A DNA stretch of 64,000 bases from Amblyomma americanum (lineage: Eukaryota > Arthropoda > Arachnida > Ixodida > Ixodidae), in contig NC_135505.1 of assembly GCF_052857255.1 (NCBI RefSeq), forward strand, positions 58,089,368 to 58,153,367, given 5' to 3'. A model generated the notes under the pieces. It had not been told where the DNA came from. It did not search any database and worked only from the letters and a program-made list of their open reading frames with translations. Position numbers and translations under genes: made by a program. This document shows, piece after piece, positions 1-10,046 of the stretch (position 1 is its first letter; each line of letters starts with the position of its first letter).

Positions 1-760
1 AAAGTTTTACTCAAGAAAAAATACACGAGTTTGAGAACTTAATAGTCTGCAATGAGTACACGATAACGAACAATCAGTATCTTGAACGTGTTGTTTTTAG
101 CAGGCTATGACGTAAATGGTTTTCAAGATGCGCAAATATCAGTTACTTTTAAGGAAGATCGAAAAGAAGACCAATTTGCTTCTAACGGCTCCCCAGCAGA
201 AATATTAATTAAGGGAAACACACAGTATCCTTTCTTTTCTCAGTTTCATTATCGTCAAGCACGCGTACACCGAAAAAATCATTACAAGCCGAAGAGTTGG
301 GAAACTTGAGTGGATTGAGGCTTTCTGGTTGCCAGTAAATGGTTGTTATCAGCAGTCTCCGCCGAGTCACTTCGCAAGTGGGGCGGGGGGGGGGGGGGGG
401 AAGGACACCTTTTCGAGATAGCAGCTACTGTGTACTGCTCGACATAGAGTCGGTACAAGTGCTGAAAGGCAGGTTTTCAAGATTCTTCTCCACGAAATAA
501 CTAATCGGGATGCACTTGACATACTCTACGTCGGAAGTTATATTTTAAGATATCCTTCGATAGCTTTAATGACGCAAATTTGTGAGTTTTACGCAGTCTA
601 TTACTGCACAATACCTGTTGGAAACGAAGGCTTCTACTCAGCTTAGTGCCCCATTGACAGGTCAAAAATTTCAATACTTTCGTAAAAATAGATGAAAAAG
701 CACGATTTTTCATTTCGTGAACGCTTGCTTTGAAGGTTCTAGAAGGGGTAGTCATCTATA
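1..760. other. Non-coding, A+T-rich sequence
   Basis: I see no supported gene here. Short open frames exist, such as a 75-codon frame at 82-309, but they have no recognisable motif. A run of 16 G residues lies at 385-400. Confidence 0.6.
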
Positions 761-1395
761 GGGGGTTTAGGGAACACTTTCATAAATAGGCATTTTGGGG
801 TAAAATTATGGCGTTTTCGGCATAATATTACCACAGTAGGAGGACACCAGAAAACTGGTGAATTGTCTTGAGTAGTAAGTTTTTAAATATAATAATAACT
901 AAATTTTACCTGGCAGATTTAGGCACCTAGTTACAATTAGAGATTTGTAGGCGGTAGTCAGTAATAGCTATATAAGTTTTTAGAACTTTGAAAACGCGAT
1001 TACTCTTGGCGCTGTGCCTTGGCAAATTTTGGGTTTTTAAACTAGTTGCGTGCACTGTAGGGGTTGCTTTGCCTGCGTACTTTTGAAAGCGCATGTATTT
1101 TTGCACGACGCAGCCAAATTTTGTCGAGCCACAGCAGTGAGGGTAAAAGTGTTTTCTAAATTATAATAACTGATATGGCTATTACTGACGACCAGCTAAA
1201 AATCTATAATAGCAACTAGGCGCCTAACTCTACCAGTTAAGAAGTAATCATTGAAAATTAGTTAACTAGTTTATAAGATGATTCAGCATTTTTTTTGTTT
1301 CCGCAAACACTGGTAATACTATGCCGCAAAAAGCGTATTCTGACCTCCAAAAGTTTATTTCTTTTTAACTTTTGAAAGTGTTTACTGAAACACCC
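761..1395. mobile_element. Palindromic foldback element (MITE-like)
   Basis: The two halves of this stretch are inverted copies of each other. Position 761 onward (GGGTTTAGGGAACACTTTCA region) matches the reverse complement of 1373-1395 (GGGTGTTTCAGTAAACAC). The match continues inward through GGCATAATATTACCA (819-833) against GGCATAGTATTACCA on the opposite arm, and through CTGGCAGATTTAGGC (910-924) against CTGGTAGAGTTAGGC. It reaches about 1035 and 1110, leaving roughly 75 bp unpaired. Identity by eye is about 70-80 percent. No transposase is encoded. The form fits a non-autonomous terminal-inverted-repeat element, but no flanking target duplication is obvious. Confidence 0.6.
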
Positions 1396-1738
1396 GGAAT
1401 ATTTCAACGATTGTCTTCATAAAGACGTCGTGAAGGAAGTGTCCTGTGCGTGCGCGCTGACTTCTTGATGCCATTTCTGTCCTCTCAAATTTATTTTTTA
1501 TGATTAATTCGCTAAATCGTAGTTATTCAGCCCAACCCGCATTGTTGCCTCTATTTTCTTTCCGATTTCCTCAATATCTCTCAAAATTAGTTATTTTCTT
1601 TTTCTCTCAGATTGCTCTATAATTATGAGCCGCTTGAGATAACCCTGGATGAATTGTTTTCTTTATCGATCTTCACTAAACCCTGGCCAATCCCCCTCCG
1701 TGGCTATGTGCCATCGTTTTTGAGGCAACAACAACAGC
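1396..1738. other. Non-coding sequence
   Basis: This is A+T-rich spacer between the foldback element and the first LTR remnant. I recognise nothing in it. Confidence 0.5.
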
Positions 1739-1817
1739 ATCCGCTCAGTGTTCGCTGTGATCTGTGCCCTGTGCTCCGGTCGTCCTTGTACCTGCCTAAA
1801 CTTCGGGCCAAGTAATA
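1739..1817 (+). repeat. Left LTR remnant of the outer Ty3/gypsy element
   Basis: These 79 bp correspond one-to-one in length with the end of the right LTR at 13169-13247, sharing TGTGCTCCGGTCGTCCTTG. Upstream of 1739 the match becomes weak, so the first part of the LTR is lost or strongly diverged. A TGG-initiated primer-binding-site candidate (TGGTGGAGGTGTCGGG) begins at 1822. Confidence 0.7.
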
Positions 1818-1941
1818 TCTTTGGTGGAGGTGTCGGGTGGTCGATATCAATGCCACGCATCTCCGAAGCGCTCCTCAGGCTGTGCCTACTACCATCATGG
1901 CTCAACCCGGCTAGTCACAAACCAATTCTGCCACTCACTTC

Positions 1942-2985
1942 GTGGTCATGGCTCCTCCCCTTGGCCCCGGCACCTTTTCTGGGAACGACGGCACTGATGT
2001 CAACTACTGGCTCAGCTTACATGAACGAGTGAGCCTCTATAACCGGTGGGACCCCACCGTGATTCTGGCGAATGCTGTCTTCTTTCTTAGTGGCACGGCC
2101 GGGGCCCGGTATAAAACTCACAACGACTGGGACACTGGGACACTTTTGGAGAAAAGTTCCGTGTTTTGGTTGAAAGAACCGATGACCGGAAGCTCTCCGC
2201 GAGAAAGCAGCTCGCGTCGCGCACCCAGTTGTCAAGAGAAAGCTGTCGCATATATATTGTAGATGTCTAGGGGCTTTTCGATCAAGTTGACGCCGCCATG
2301 ACCGAGTCCGACAAGGTGGGCTATGATCTGAAAGGGATTGCGGACGATTCTTTCAATTTTCTTGTTTTCAAAAACTGTACTACCATGGACACAATTACAA
2401 AAGAATACCGTTGCTTCAAACACGTTAAATGCCGCCGAATTCTACAGCACTTCTTTCGGCTCCGTAATACGGACGCCACCTCTTCCGCGCGTCCTCCGAT
2501 GATGTCCCTGTCGCCGACACTGTAAACCGGATTGTTCGCCGCGAGCTGAAAGCCCTGGCGCCTGTGATTCCACGTCCACCCGCACCTGATAAGTCTCTAC
2601 CCGCCGTTTCGCCTATTCAGGCTGTCGTGCGGCAGTAACTCACTAACCTGAACCTCCCTCCGGAATTTCACGGCATCAGAAGCCCGGACAGCCACCAGCC
2701 ACCTCCCTCTGTTTTTCGTTGCGCCCAATATTCTCTGCCACGTTACTTGCAATCACAATGAGTTGGGCATGATAGACAAACGCCCGGTCTGCTTCCGGTC
2801 CTCTGTCATAGGCCGCATCGCCCGCCATTGCCGCTGTCCATGGTCTTTACAGCGCCGAACCCTCTTTCCCTCCACCTATAGTCTCCCTTCGTCACGAAAC
2901 TTCCCGCCCCGAACCCCGTCCAAAACGTCTGAAGCCGCCGTTCCCCCTCCGCGCCGATTCTCCCGCTTTCCATCGCCGTAAGACC
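1942..2985 (+). pseudogene. Gag remnant of the outer Ty3/gypsy element
   Basis: This encodes pieces of a Gag capsid polyprotein that would form the particle around element RNA. The clearest block, 1948-2262, begins MAPPLGPGTFSGNDG and contains the WDPTVILANAVFFLSG stretch typical of this retrotransposon family. A second block at 2298-2525 is in another frame and contains MTESDKVGYDLKGIADDSF. From about 2530 to 2640 a linker is readable up to an in-frame stop (AVVRQ then stop). A decayed zinc-knuckle region follows at 2763-2860 (DKRPVCFRSSVIGRIARHC), where one zinc-binding Cys is replaced. At least two frameshifts and one stop make it non-functional. Family assignment is by recognition. Confidence 0.75.
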
Positions 2986-3039
2986 GCCGCTCTCGGCTCC
3001 TACAGTCACCGTCCAACTGCCGCTCCCATTTGGAAAACT

Positions 3040-3388
3040 AAATGATGCAGCTCCCGGAAGTGACGCTGCATCAACGACCCGGACCACAAATCCTCTATCA
3101 GGTATCGGTGATGAGTGCTGACCTCCACCGTCGCCTCTTTAAAGTCCTCACGTCTGCCACGTCTCGTGTGCGTGTCGCAGATGGTGGCACGCCTGCTGTC
3201 GACGGGATGTGTACCACGCGCGTGAATATATCCGGCCAGAGTATAGCGGTTAAGTTAAACTTGATGTATGTACACCTGTGCCCATGACCTTAACCTCGGC
3301 TTGGATTTTTTGAGTCAGCATACCGCCTTCACACACTGTTCGCAGGGTGTCCTACACATTGAACTTCCACTGTTGGGTTCGGACCCAG
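3040..3388 (+). pseudogene. Retroviral-type aspartic protease remnant (outer element)
   Basis: The frame at 3110-3230 reads VMSADLHRRLFKVLTSATS and then VRVADGGTPAVDGMCTTRV, which I recognise as the flap-side half of the Ty3/gypsy protease of this family. The catalytic D-T/S-G at its start is not recoverable. After 3270 the reading shifts to HDLNLGLDFLSQHTAF, matching the protease C-terminal ILG-D-F-L motif. The frame is broken by the inner LTR at 3389 and picks up again at 10042. It would have cleaved Gag-Pol in the particle, and here it is dead. Confidence 0.65.
3384..3388. repeat. Target-site duplication, left copy (CCCAG)
   Basis: CCCAG directly precedes the inner LTR terminus TGTCACA at 3389 and is repeated at 10042-10046 directly after the terminus TGACA. 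A 5-bp duplication is usual for Ty3/gypsy integration. Confidence 0.85.
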
Positions 3389-4302
3389 TGTCACATATAT
3401 TAAGAAGCCTAAATTAAATTTTAAATGAAAAAGGTGGGAAGAGGACGACGCGAATTAACCGAAGAATAAAGAAGAGGAAGAAGAAGCATTCGTTGAGATG
3501 GAGAGAGATGATTGGTGGAGAAGCATACGGTGACGTGGAGAGAGATGATTGGTGGAGAAGAGAAGAAGACAACGACAACGCTTACGTGGACTAACACCGA
3601 GGCTATAAAAGGGCGAGCGAGAGCTAGGCACAGGGGGGAACAGCACAGAAGTGGAGGCTCCGGCGGGTCAGGGATAGTTTGGCTGGAAGAGAACGACGCC
3701 GGCTACTGCTCCGGTGAGCTCGCGTTCTACGACTCCGCATCGTGGACTTCCTCCCGTACCTGAGCCCGTTCCAGAGAGTCAACAGAGGACGCTACCACCT
3801 GCTACGGCCAGGGGTGTCTCCAGTGCTGTTGCAACCCATCCGGGTGGTGCCCCCAACGCCAACAACACCGGCATCATCTCCACGGGCGCTTGGACCTGGA
3901 GCTTATACGACGCAGCCAGCGACGCCGCCACCAAAGCCAACACCGGCATCATCTCCACGGGCGCTTGGACCTAGAACTTGTACGACGCAGCCAGCGACGC
4001 CAGCCCAAGCACGGCGAACGCCGCCTCGACGCCGCCTACTGGATCCATACAACGCCGCAGCCACACCGAACCAACCGTGAGCATGAACGCCGACCACGAA
4101 TAGTAGAACGCTAGCAGTAGACGCTGGTAGTAGTGTGCCCGGGTCGTGTGTATTTATAGCCTTTGTGTGTTGTGTTAGTTTTGTTAGTTTTGTGTTCTAG
4201 TTTGTGCGTCGCGCAGGGTGTATTAAATGTGCGTTTGTGTGGGTACACACGTCGCGTAGTCCATTCTTTCGGTCCGAGTGTTCTCCGGAGAGAACCGTGA
4301 CA
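3389..4302 (+). repeat. Left LTR of the inner element (914 bp)
   Basis: It begins TGTCACATAT and ends CCGTGACA. It matches 9147-10041 along its whole length, with a roughly 19-bp net length difference caused mainly by an extra copy of the GAGATGATTGGTGGAGAAG segment near 3500-3560. A GCTATAAAAGGGCG promoter core lies at 3602-3615. A 75-bp tandem duplication (copies beginning at 3864 and 3939) is present in both LTRs and keeps proline-rich frames open. Confidence 0.92.
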
Positions 4303-4391
4303 AAGATAAGTGGGGAGCCTGTGCCAGGATACATTTCCTTTTTCTTTTTTGCTTTGTCTCTGATTTTTTCGATCTCTCGACGGCAGAAAGT

Positions 4392-5563
4392 ATGGATTTG
4401 GCAAAAACGTTAGAGCTGGCGCTCAAGCTGGGGTTAAGCAAAGAAGAGGCGTTGTGTCTATATGACGAGGAGGGAAAGAGGCAGAAAGAGCAGTCAGATA
4501 GGCAGATAGAGGAAAGGGCGCAAGCACGCGCAGACGCTCGCGAGGCAGAAGAGCGAGAAGCTAGTAGAGCTCGCGAGTCAGAACAGGAGAAAACAGGGAT
4601 AGAACGGGAGAAGGAGTTTATTTTGTGGAATCAAGCGCATGTCGCGGGAGGATATGAGGAGAAACGGACAATGATCTGCGTTCCTTAGCGAGTACAGATT
4701 CTCCTAGACCAGCCAGAGTTTGCCCAAGGAAGTTGATGGCATCTTTTGATGACAAGAAAGATGATTTGGATGCGTATCTGCAACGATTCGAGCGGATAGC
4801 TTTGGGGCAAGGCTGGGAGCGCTGTGAATGGGCCACGGCATTGAGCATGTATTTAGTCGGAGAGGCGCAGAATGTTTTTGGAAGGATGCCTGCTGCTGAT
4901 TCCATGGACTACGAGAAAGTCAAAAAGGCACTCCTCCAAAGATTCAGGCTTACGGCAGAGGGTTTTCGTGAGAGATTTCGCACCGCGAAACCTGAGGATT
5001 CCGAAACCGCGAAGCTGTTTTCCTGCAGGCTGACCAACTGTTTTGACAGGTGGCTTGATATGTCAAACACAGAAAAGAGTTTTGAAGGGGTGCGTTACAA
5101 GCTGGTCAGAGAGCAATTTGTAGCGTGCTGCAGCTCAAAGCTAACGCTATTCTTGAAAGAAAGAAAGTTGTGTTCATTGGAAGAGTTCACAGACACTACA
5201 GACCGATTCCTCGAGGCTCAAGGGCTAAGAAATTTGAGTAAGGCAAAGGAGGAAACCCAAAAGACCCTGGAGACAGATGCGGCAAAGCCAAGAGCATATG
5301 GCAGTGCATCTAAGGCGCCAGTAAGGTGTTTTCTCTGCGGCAAGGTGGGACACCGTGCAGCTGACTGTCGAACTAGTAGTGCTGCCCAAAAAACACAGAT
5401 TGTTTGTCAAGGTTGTAAGAGGAGGGGTCATACTCTGGATGAGTGCCGACACAGAACGCAGGACCGAGCTGCATGCGTTGTCGACTCAAAGGTAGAACTT
5501 GTCACGCCACCCGAAGTTCCACAGCTGAAAGGAGAGCAAACGCCGCTGAAAATGAGGCTGTGA
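4392..5563 (+). CDS. Gag polyprotein of the inner element, SCAN-like capsid plus two CCHC knuckles (one frameshift)
   Basis: This encodes the particle protein. The first part (4392-4688) starts MDLAKTLELALKLGLS and is followed by a charged, probably coiled-coil region rich in Glu and Arg. A frameshift near 4670 separates it from the main part, which is readable from before 4733 to the stop at 5561-5563. In the 4733 frame, residues 11-65 look like a capsid N-terminal region. Residues 68-160 resemble the SCAN domain, with the order LLQRFR, PEDS, RWLDM, VREQFV and EEFTDTTDRFL matching the SCAN helices. Two CCHC zinc knuckles follow at residues 199-212 (C-x2-C-x4-H-x4-C) and 225-238. The SCAN domain of vertebrates has been proposed to come from a Gmr1-like Gag, so the match agrees with the pol order. 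The pol frame overlaps the end of gag in the -1 register. Confidence 0.85.
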
Positions 5564-8500
5564 GTGAAACACCGAAGTCGAAAGCAGCAATGCCAGTCGT
5601 GGTTGGGCAAATAGGAGACCGTCCTATATTGGTGCTTAGAGACAGCGGAGCTAATACAGTCTTGGTTCGTAGAAGCCTGGTGAAGGACGAGGATCTTACA
5701 GGGGAAGCGTCGGCCGTCACTCTTTCAGATAGCACAGAAAGGTACCTTCCTGAAGCCAGGATCCTAGTGTCCACGCCATATTATACTGGGCAGGTAGTGG
5801 CAAAATGCGTAGACCAACCCATCTACGATCTCATCATGGGAAACATTACGGGTGCAAGAAGCGTTGAAGACCCCGATCCCGAGTGGAGAATGCTCGATGT
5901 TGAAGAATATCCGAAGGAGGAAAGGCCCGCGACAGCTCAGACGGGTGCAGTCAGTTTTTCGTCGGCAGTGGAGACAAGAGCTCAAGCGATAGCCCGAGCA
6001 ACGCAGCGTCCGCTCTCCACTCCTGTTACGATGTGCCTGAGCGTAACACCGGGCGAAATTGCAATTAGGCAAAATGAGGACCCGAGCCTGAAGACCTGCT
6101 TCGAAAGAGTCGGCGAAAAGGTGAAAAGAAAGAAGAGTCGGACGTCATTCCAGTTTCAATTGGTAAATGGTCTTCTGCACAGGGAATGCATATTTAGTTC
6201 AGGAAGGCGTGTCCAACAGCTGGTGTTACCGAGAGATATGCGGGAGACCGTGCTACGCTTAGGACATGACGCCATTATGGCCGGTCACCGGGGTGTTCAA
6301 AAAACGGTGTGTAGGTTCACCGAGGAGTTCTTTTGGCCGGAGGTTCAGAGTGACGTTAAGCGCTTTGTTCGCTCATGTGATGTGTACCAGCGCACAGTTC
6401 CGAAGGGAAGAGTCGGTCCCGTACCCCTGGGCAAGATACCAGCCATCGACCTACCGTTTCAGCGAGTTGCAATTGTCATTGTGGGGCCAATCTCTCCAGT
6501 ATCCGCCAAAGGCAATAGATATGTGCTTACTCTAGTTGACGTGGCTACTCGTTATCCTGACGCTATTCCACTGAGAACTATTGACAGCATCCAAGTGGCG
6601 GAGGGTCTTGTCGAAATGTTTTCACGTTATGGGTTCCCGAGTGAAATTTTGAGTGACCGGGGCTCGAACTTCACGTCGGAACTAATGAAGGAGGTTAACC
6701 GCCTTTTGTCCGTGAGGCAGTTACTGACGACGCCTTACCATCCCATGTGTAATGGGCTTGTAGAGCGGTTCAATGGCACCCTCAAAAATATGATCAAGAA
6801 AATATGCCAGGAGAGGCCTACTGATTGGGATAGATATCTCCAAGCTCCTTTGTTCACTTTACGCGAAGTACCGCAAGCGAGTCTTGGTTTCTCGCCCTTT
6901 GAGATGTTGTATGGGAGAACCGTTAGAGGTCCACTTACAATACTGAAGGAGTTGTGGGCTAATAAGGAGATTGCATCAGATCTCAAGACAACTTACACAT
7001 CCGTTCTTGAGTTGCGGGAGAAGTTGGAAGAAACATGCAGGCTTGCACATCAAGGCCTGGAAAGGGCGCGCGAGCGCTATAAGGGCTACTATGACAAGAA
7101 AGCCACTCACAGGAAGTTGAATACGGGCGACAAGGTTCTCATCTTGCTACCCAGGGATAATAATAAGTTACTGATGCAGTAGAAGGGCCCTTACCTTGTG
7201 ACGCAGAAGAAAAATGACATGGATTATGAGTTACTGATAAATCACACCAAGAAAGTGTTCCATGCAAACATGTTGAAAAAGTACGAAGAAAGAGTTCCGG
7301 TACAGTGCGCCCCCAAGGCAGCATGCTGGGTAGTAGCCGAGGAGACAGATGATGTTGTCGAGATGCCCACATGCATTGGGAAGAAAACGGTAGGTTGGGA
7401 TAAGGTGCTAATAAACCTCCAATTGAATGAAGCCCAAAGCTCTCAGATAAAGGCCCTACTCCAAAGCAGAGAGGATGTGTTTTCAGATGTGCCGGGCAAA
7501 ACGGATATCATATGTTGCAGACTAGATCTTTCTACAGATAGACCAATAAGCGTGAAGCAATACCCACTACCTTTAGCAGTTCAAGAATCAATAGAAAAGG
7601 AGGTGCGGGATATGTTGTAGCTTGGTGTGATTGAGAGGTCGTGGTCAGCATACAATGCGCCTCTCGTGGTTGTCAAAAAACCCGATGGTACTAACCGACT
7701 GTGTGTAGATTTTCGTCCGCTAAATGACATCATGTACCCGATGCAGAACCCATACCAAGAGCGGACGTGGTGTTCGCTAAGGTGGCTCACAAAAGATTTT
7801 TTTTCTAAATTCGACTTAGCTAAAGGGTATTGGCTAATACCAATGGAAGATTCTTCTAAAGAGACTGCCTTTACGTGCTCGGCGGGTTTATTCCAGTTTA
7901 AATTCATGCCTTTTGGTTTGAAGACAGCATCTGCAATATTCACGAAGCTGATGAGGAAGGTTTTGGATGGGCTCCAAAATGTAGAACACTATATTGATGA
8001 CATCCTGGTGGCAACAGATACGTGGGAAGAGCATGTAACTACGCTGGAAAAACTATTTGATAGAATTCAGCAAGCCAGGTTGACCATAAAGCCGGCAAAA
8101 TGTGAGGTGGGCTTTAAAGCCATCTCTTTTCTCGGACACAAGCTGGGGATGGGCCGTATCGCGACGAAAGACGACATCCTGGACAAAATACAGCAGGCCC
8201 AGACACCGACGACCAAGAAAGAGGTACAGTCGTTCCTGGGCTTAACGGGATACAACAGGGACTTTATTCTCGGTTATGCCCACATAGCCGACCCGCTTGT
8301 CGAACTCACTAAGAAGGGGGCAAGCAATAAGCTGACTTGGACTGCTGAACATGAAAATACATTCGCGATGTTAAAAGGGTGTATGGCAAGACCCGCCCGT
8401 TCTGCTTGCTCCGAATATGGATAAAGAGTTTGTGCTTCGCGCTGATGCATCAGACCGAGCTTTAGGAGCCGTACTCTTGCAAGAAGATAATCGCGTGCTA

Positions 8501-8790
8501 CATCCGGTATTTTTTGAAAGCAAGAGATTATCGGCTAGTGACAGCAACTTCACTGCTGAAAAGGAATGTTTGGCGGAGGTGTGGGTGGTAAATAAATTCC
8601 ATATTTATCTTTATGGGAGACATTTCAGGATTCAAACAGATCTCAGCCGCTTGAATACTTAACCAAGGCCAAAATAAACAATAGTAAAGTCATGAGATGG
8701 AGTTTGGCCTTGCAAGAATATTCATTTCAGGTGCAATATATTAAAGGCAGAGATAACGTTGGAGCGGACTTCAAGGGTAGAGCCAACTGA
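5419..8790 (+). pseudogene. Pol of the inner element: protease-integrase-RT-RNase H
   Basis: The polyprotein would mature, integrate and copy the element. Protease is at about 5590-5860, with active site DSGAN. The integrase zinc-binding region (6262-6400) has both His and the first Cys, but the second Cys of the C-x2-C is Tyr (CDVY). The catalytic core keeps Asp, Asp and Glu (VDVATRYPDA, SDRGSNFT, GLVERFNGTL), and a GPY/F module (GPYLV...FHANMLKKY) ends near 7290. RT follows at 7430-8410 with an intact YIDD at 7990-8001. RNase H (ADASDRALGAVLLQ, 8440-8790) ends QYIKGRDNVGADF. TAG codons at 7180-7182 and 7618-7620 and frameshifts near 8420 and 8642 break it. The frame is open from 5419 and overlaps gag by 145 nt in the -1 register; a frameshift signal is possible but no classic slippery heptamer is evident. 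Confidence 0.9.
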
Positions 8791-9146
8791 ACAGCTCTAG
8801 GTATCGCTGGGATGTATCTTGTTATTGCTGTGTTATTGTATCTCTGGGATTTAGCTTGTTGTTGCTGCTGTTGTTGGTCTTCTGTGATCATACAAGGGAG
8901 TGTGTTGTGGACACGAATATGTTTATTAAGGACTCTATACGGACAGCGGCAGTGGTGTGTTAGTGTTCTGAAAACGCAATTTGCTGTGCTGTGTTAGTGG
9001 TGTGCGTTTGGTGTGTGCTGGAAACCTGCGTGTGTTGTGTGCTGGGTCCAGAATCGCCGCAGAAGATAGTCGGTTGGCTGGATGGCTTGAAGGTGAGAAT
9101 GACGTCAGCAGTTTTTCATGTAAAAAACTCTTTAGAGAGGAGCCCT
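8791..9146 (+). other. 3' untranslated region and polypurine tract of the inner element
   Basis: No envelope-like gene is present between the pol stop (8788-8790) and the right LTR. A Cys-rich 61-codon frame at 8812-8997 reflects GTT/TGC repeats and is not convincing as a gene. A purine-rich tract, AGAGAGGAG, lies at 9134-9142, just before the LTR, and is the likely plus-strand primer. Confidence 0.6.
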
Positions 9147-10041
9147 TGTCACATATAATATTGAGCCTAAATTAAATTTTAAATGAAACAGGTGTGAAGA
9201 AGACGACGCGAATTAACCGAAGAATAAAGAAGATGAAGAAGAGGCATTCGTTGAGGTGGAGAAGCATACGGTGACGTGGACAGAGATGATTGGTGGAGAA
9301 GAGAAGACGACGACAAGGCTTACGTGGACTAACACCGGGGCTATAAAAGGGCGAGCGAGAGCGAGGCACAGGGGGAACAGCAGAGAAGCGGAGGCTCCGG
9401 CGGGTCAGGGACAGTTTGGCTGGAAGAGAACGACGCCGGCTACTGCTCCGGTGAACTCGCGTTCTACGACTCCGCATCGCGGACTTCCTGCCGTGCCTGA
9501 GCCCGTTCCAGAGAGTCAACAGAGGACGCTACCACCTGCTACGGCCAGGGTTGTCTCCAGTGCTGTTGCAACCCATCCGGGTGGTGCCCCCAACGCCAAC
9601 AACACCGGCATCATCTCCACGGGCGCTTGGACCTGGAGCTTATACGACTCAGCCAGCGACGCCACCACCAAAGCCAACACCGGCATCATCTCCACGGGCG
9701 CTTGGACCTAGAGCTTGTACGATGCAGCCAGCGACGCCAGCCCAAGCACGGCGAACGCCTCCTGGACGCCGCCTACTGGATCCATACAACGCCGCAGCCA
9801 CACCGAACCAACCGTGAGCATGAACGCCGACCGCGAATAGTAGAACGTTAGTAGAAGACGCTGGTAGTAGTGTGCCCGGGTCGTGTTTATTGATAGCCTT
9901 TGTCTGTTGTGTTAGTTTTGTTAGTTTTGTGTTCTAGTGTGTGTGTGTCGCGTAGGGTGTATTAAATGTGCGTTTGTGTGGGTACACCCGTCGCCTAGTC
10001 CATTCTTTCGGTCCGAGTGTTCTCCGGAGAGATCTGTGACA
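9147..10041 (+). repeat. Right LTR of the inner element (895 bp)
   Basis: It begins TGTCACATAT and ends CTGTGACA. It pairs with the left LTR at 3389-4302 and carries the same GCTATAAAAGGGCG promoter core (9340-9353) and the same 75-bp internal duplication. CCCAG follows at 10042-10046. Confidence 0.92.
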
Positions 10042-10046
10042 CCCAG
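10042..10046. repeat. Target-site duplication, right copy (CCCAG)
   Basis: It is identical to 3384-3388 and directly abuts the right LTR. Confidence 0.85.

Larger units (their letters stand above)
3389..10041 (+). mobile_element. Inner LTR retrotransposon with integrase before RT (Gmr1-type order)
   Basis: This is a complete unit of about 6.65 kb. It has two similar LTRs (914 and 895 bp), TGTCAC...GTGACA ends and a 5-bp CCCAG duplication on both sides. Domain order is gag, aspartic protease, integrase with a GPY/F tail, reverse transcriptase, RNase H. Ordinary Ty3/gypsy elements place integrase last. The integrase-first order within the Ty3/gypsy lineage is known from Gmr1-like elements, first described in deuterostomes. 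Protease, integrase and RT lie in one frame broken only by TAG codons at 7180-7182 and 7618-7620. Frameshifts occur in gag (about 4670) and in the RT/RNase H part (about 8420 and 8642). It is younger than its host element and looks recently inactivated. Confidence 0.92.

Noticed and set aside
82..309. 75-codon open frame near the left edge
   Set aside because: A+T-rich context, no motif, no promoter or splice support; length is compatible with chance.
3714..4114. Overlapping proline-rich frames in the left LTR as a host gene
   Set aside because: They lie inside an LTR with a second copy at 9551-9851; the open frames come from a 75-bp duplication in G+C-rich LTR sequence.
8812..8997. Cys-rich 61-codon frame after pol as an envelope or toxin-like gene
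   Set aside because: The Cys run is encoded by a TGT/TGC repeat; no signal peptide, no cleavage site, and no partner in known elements.
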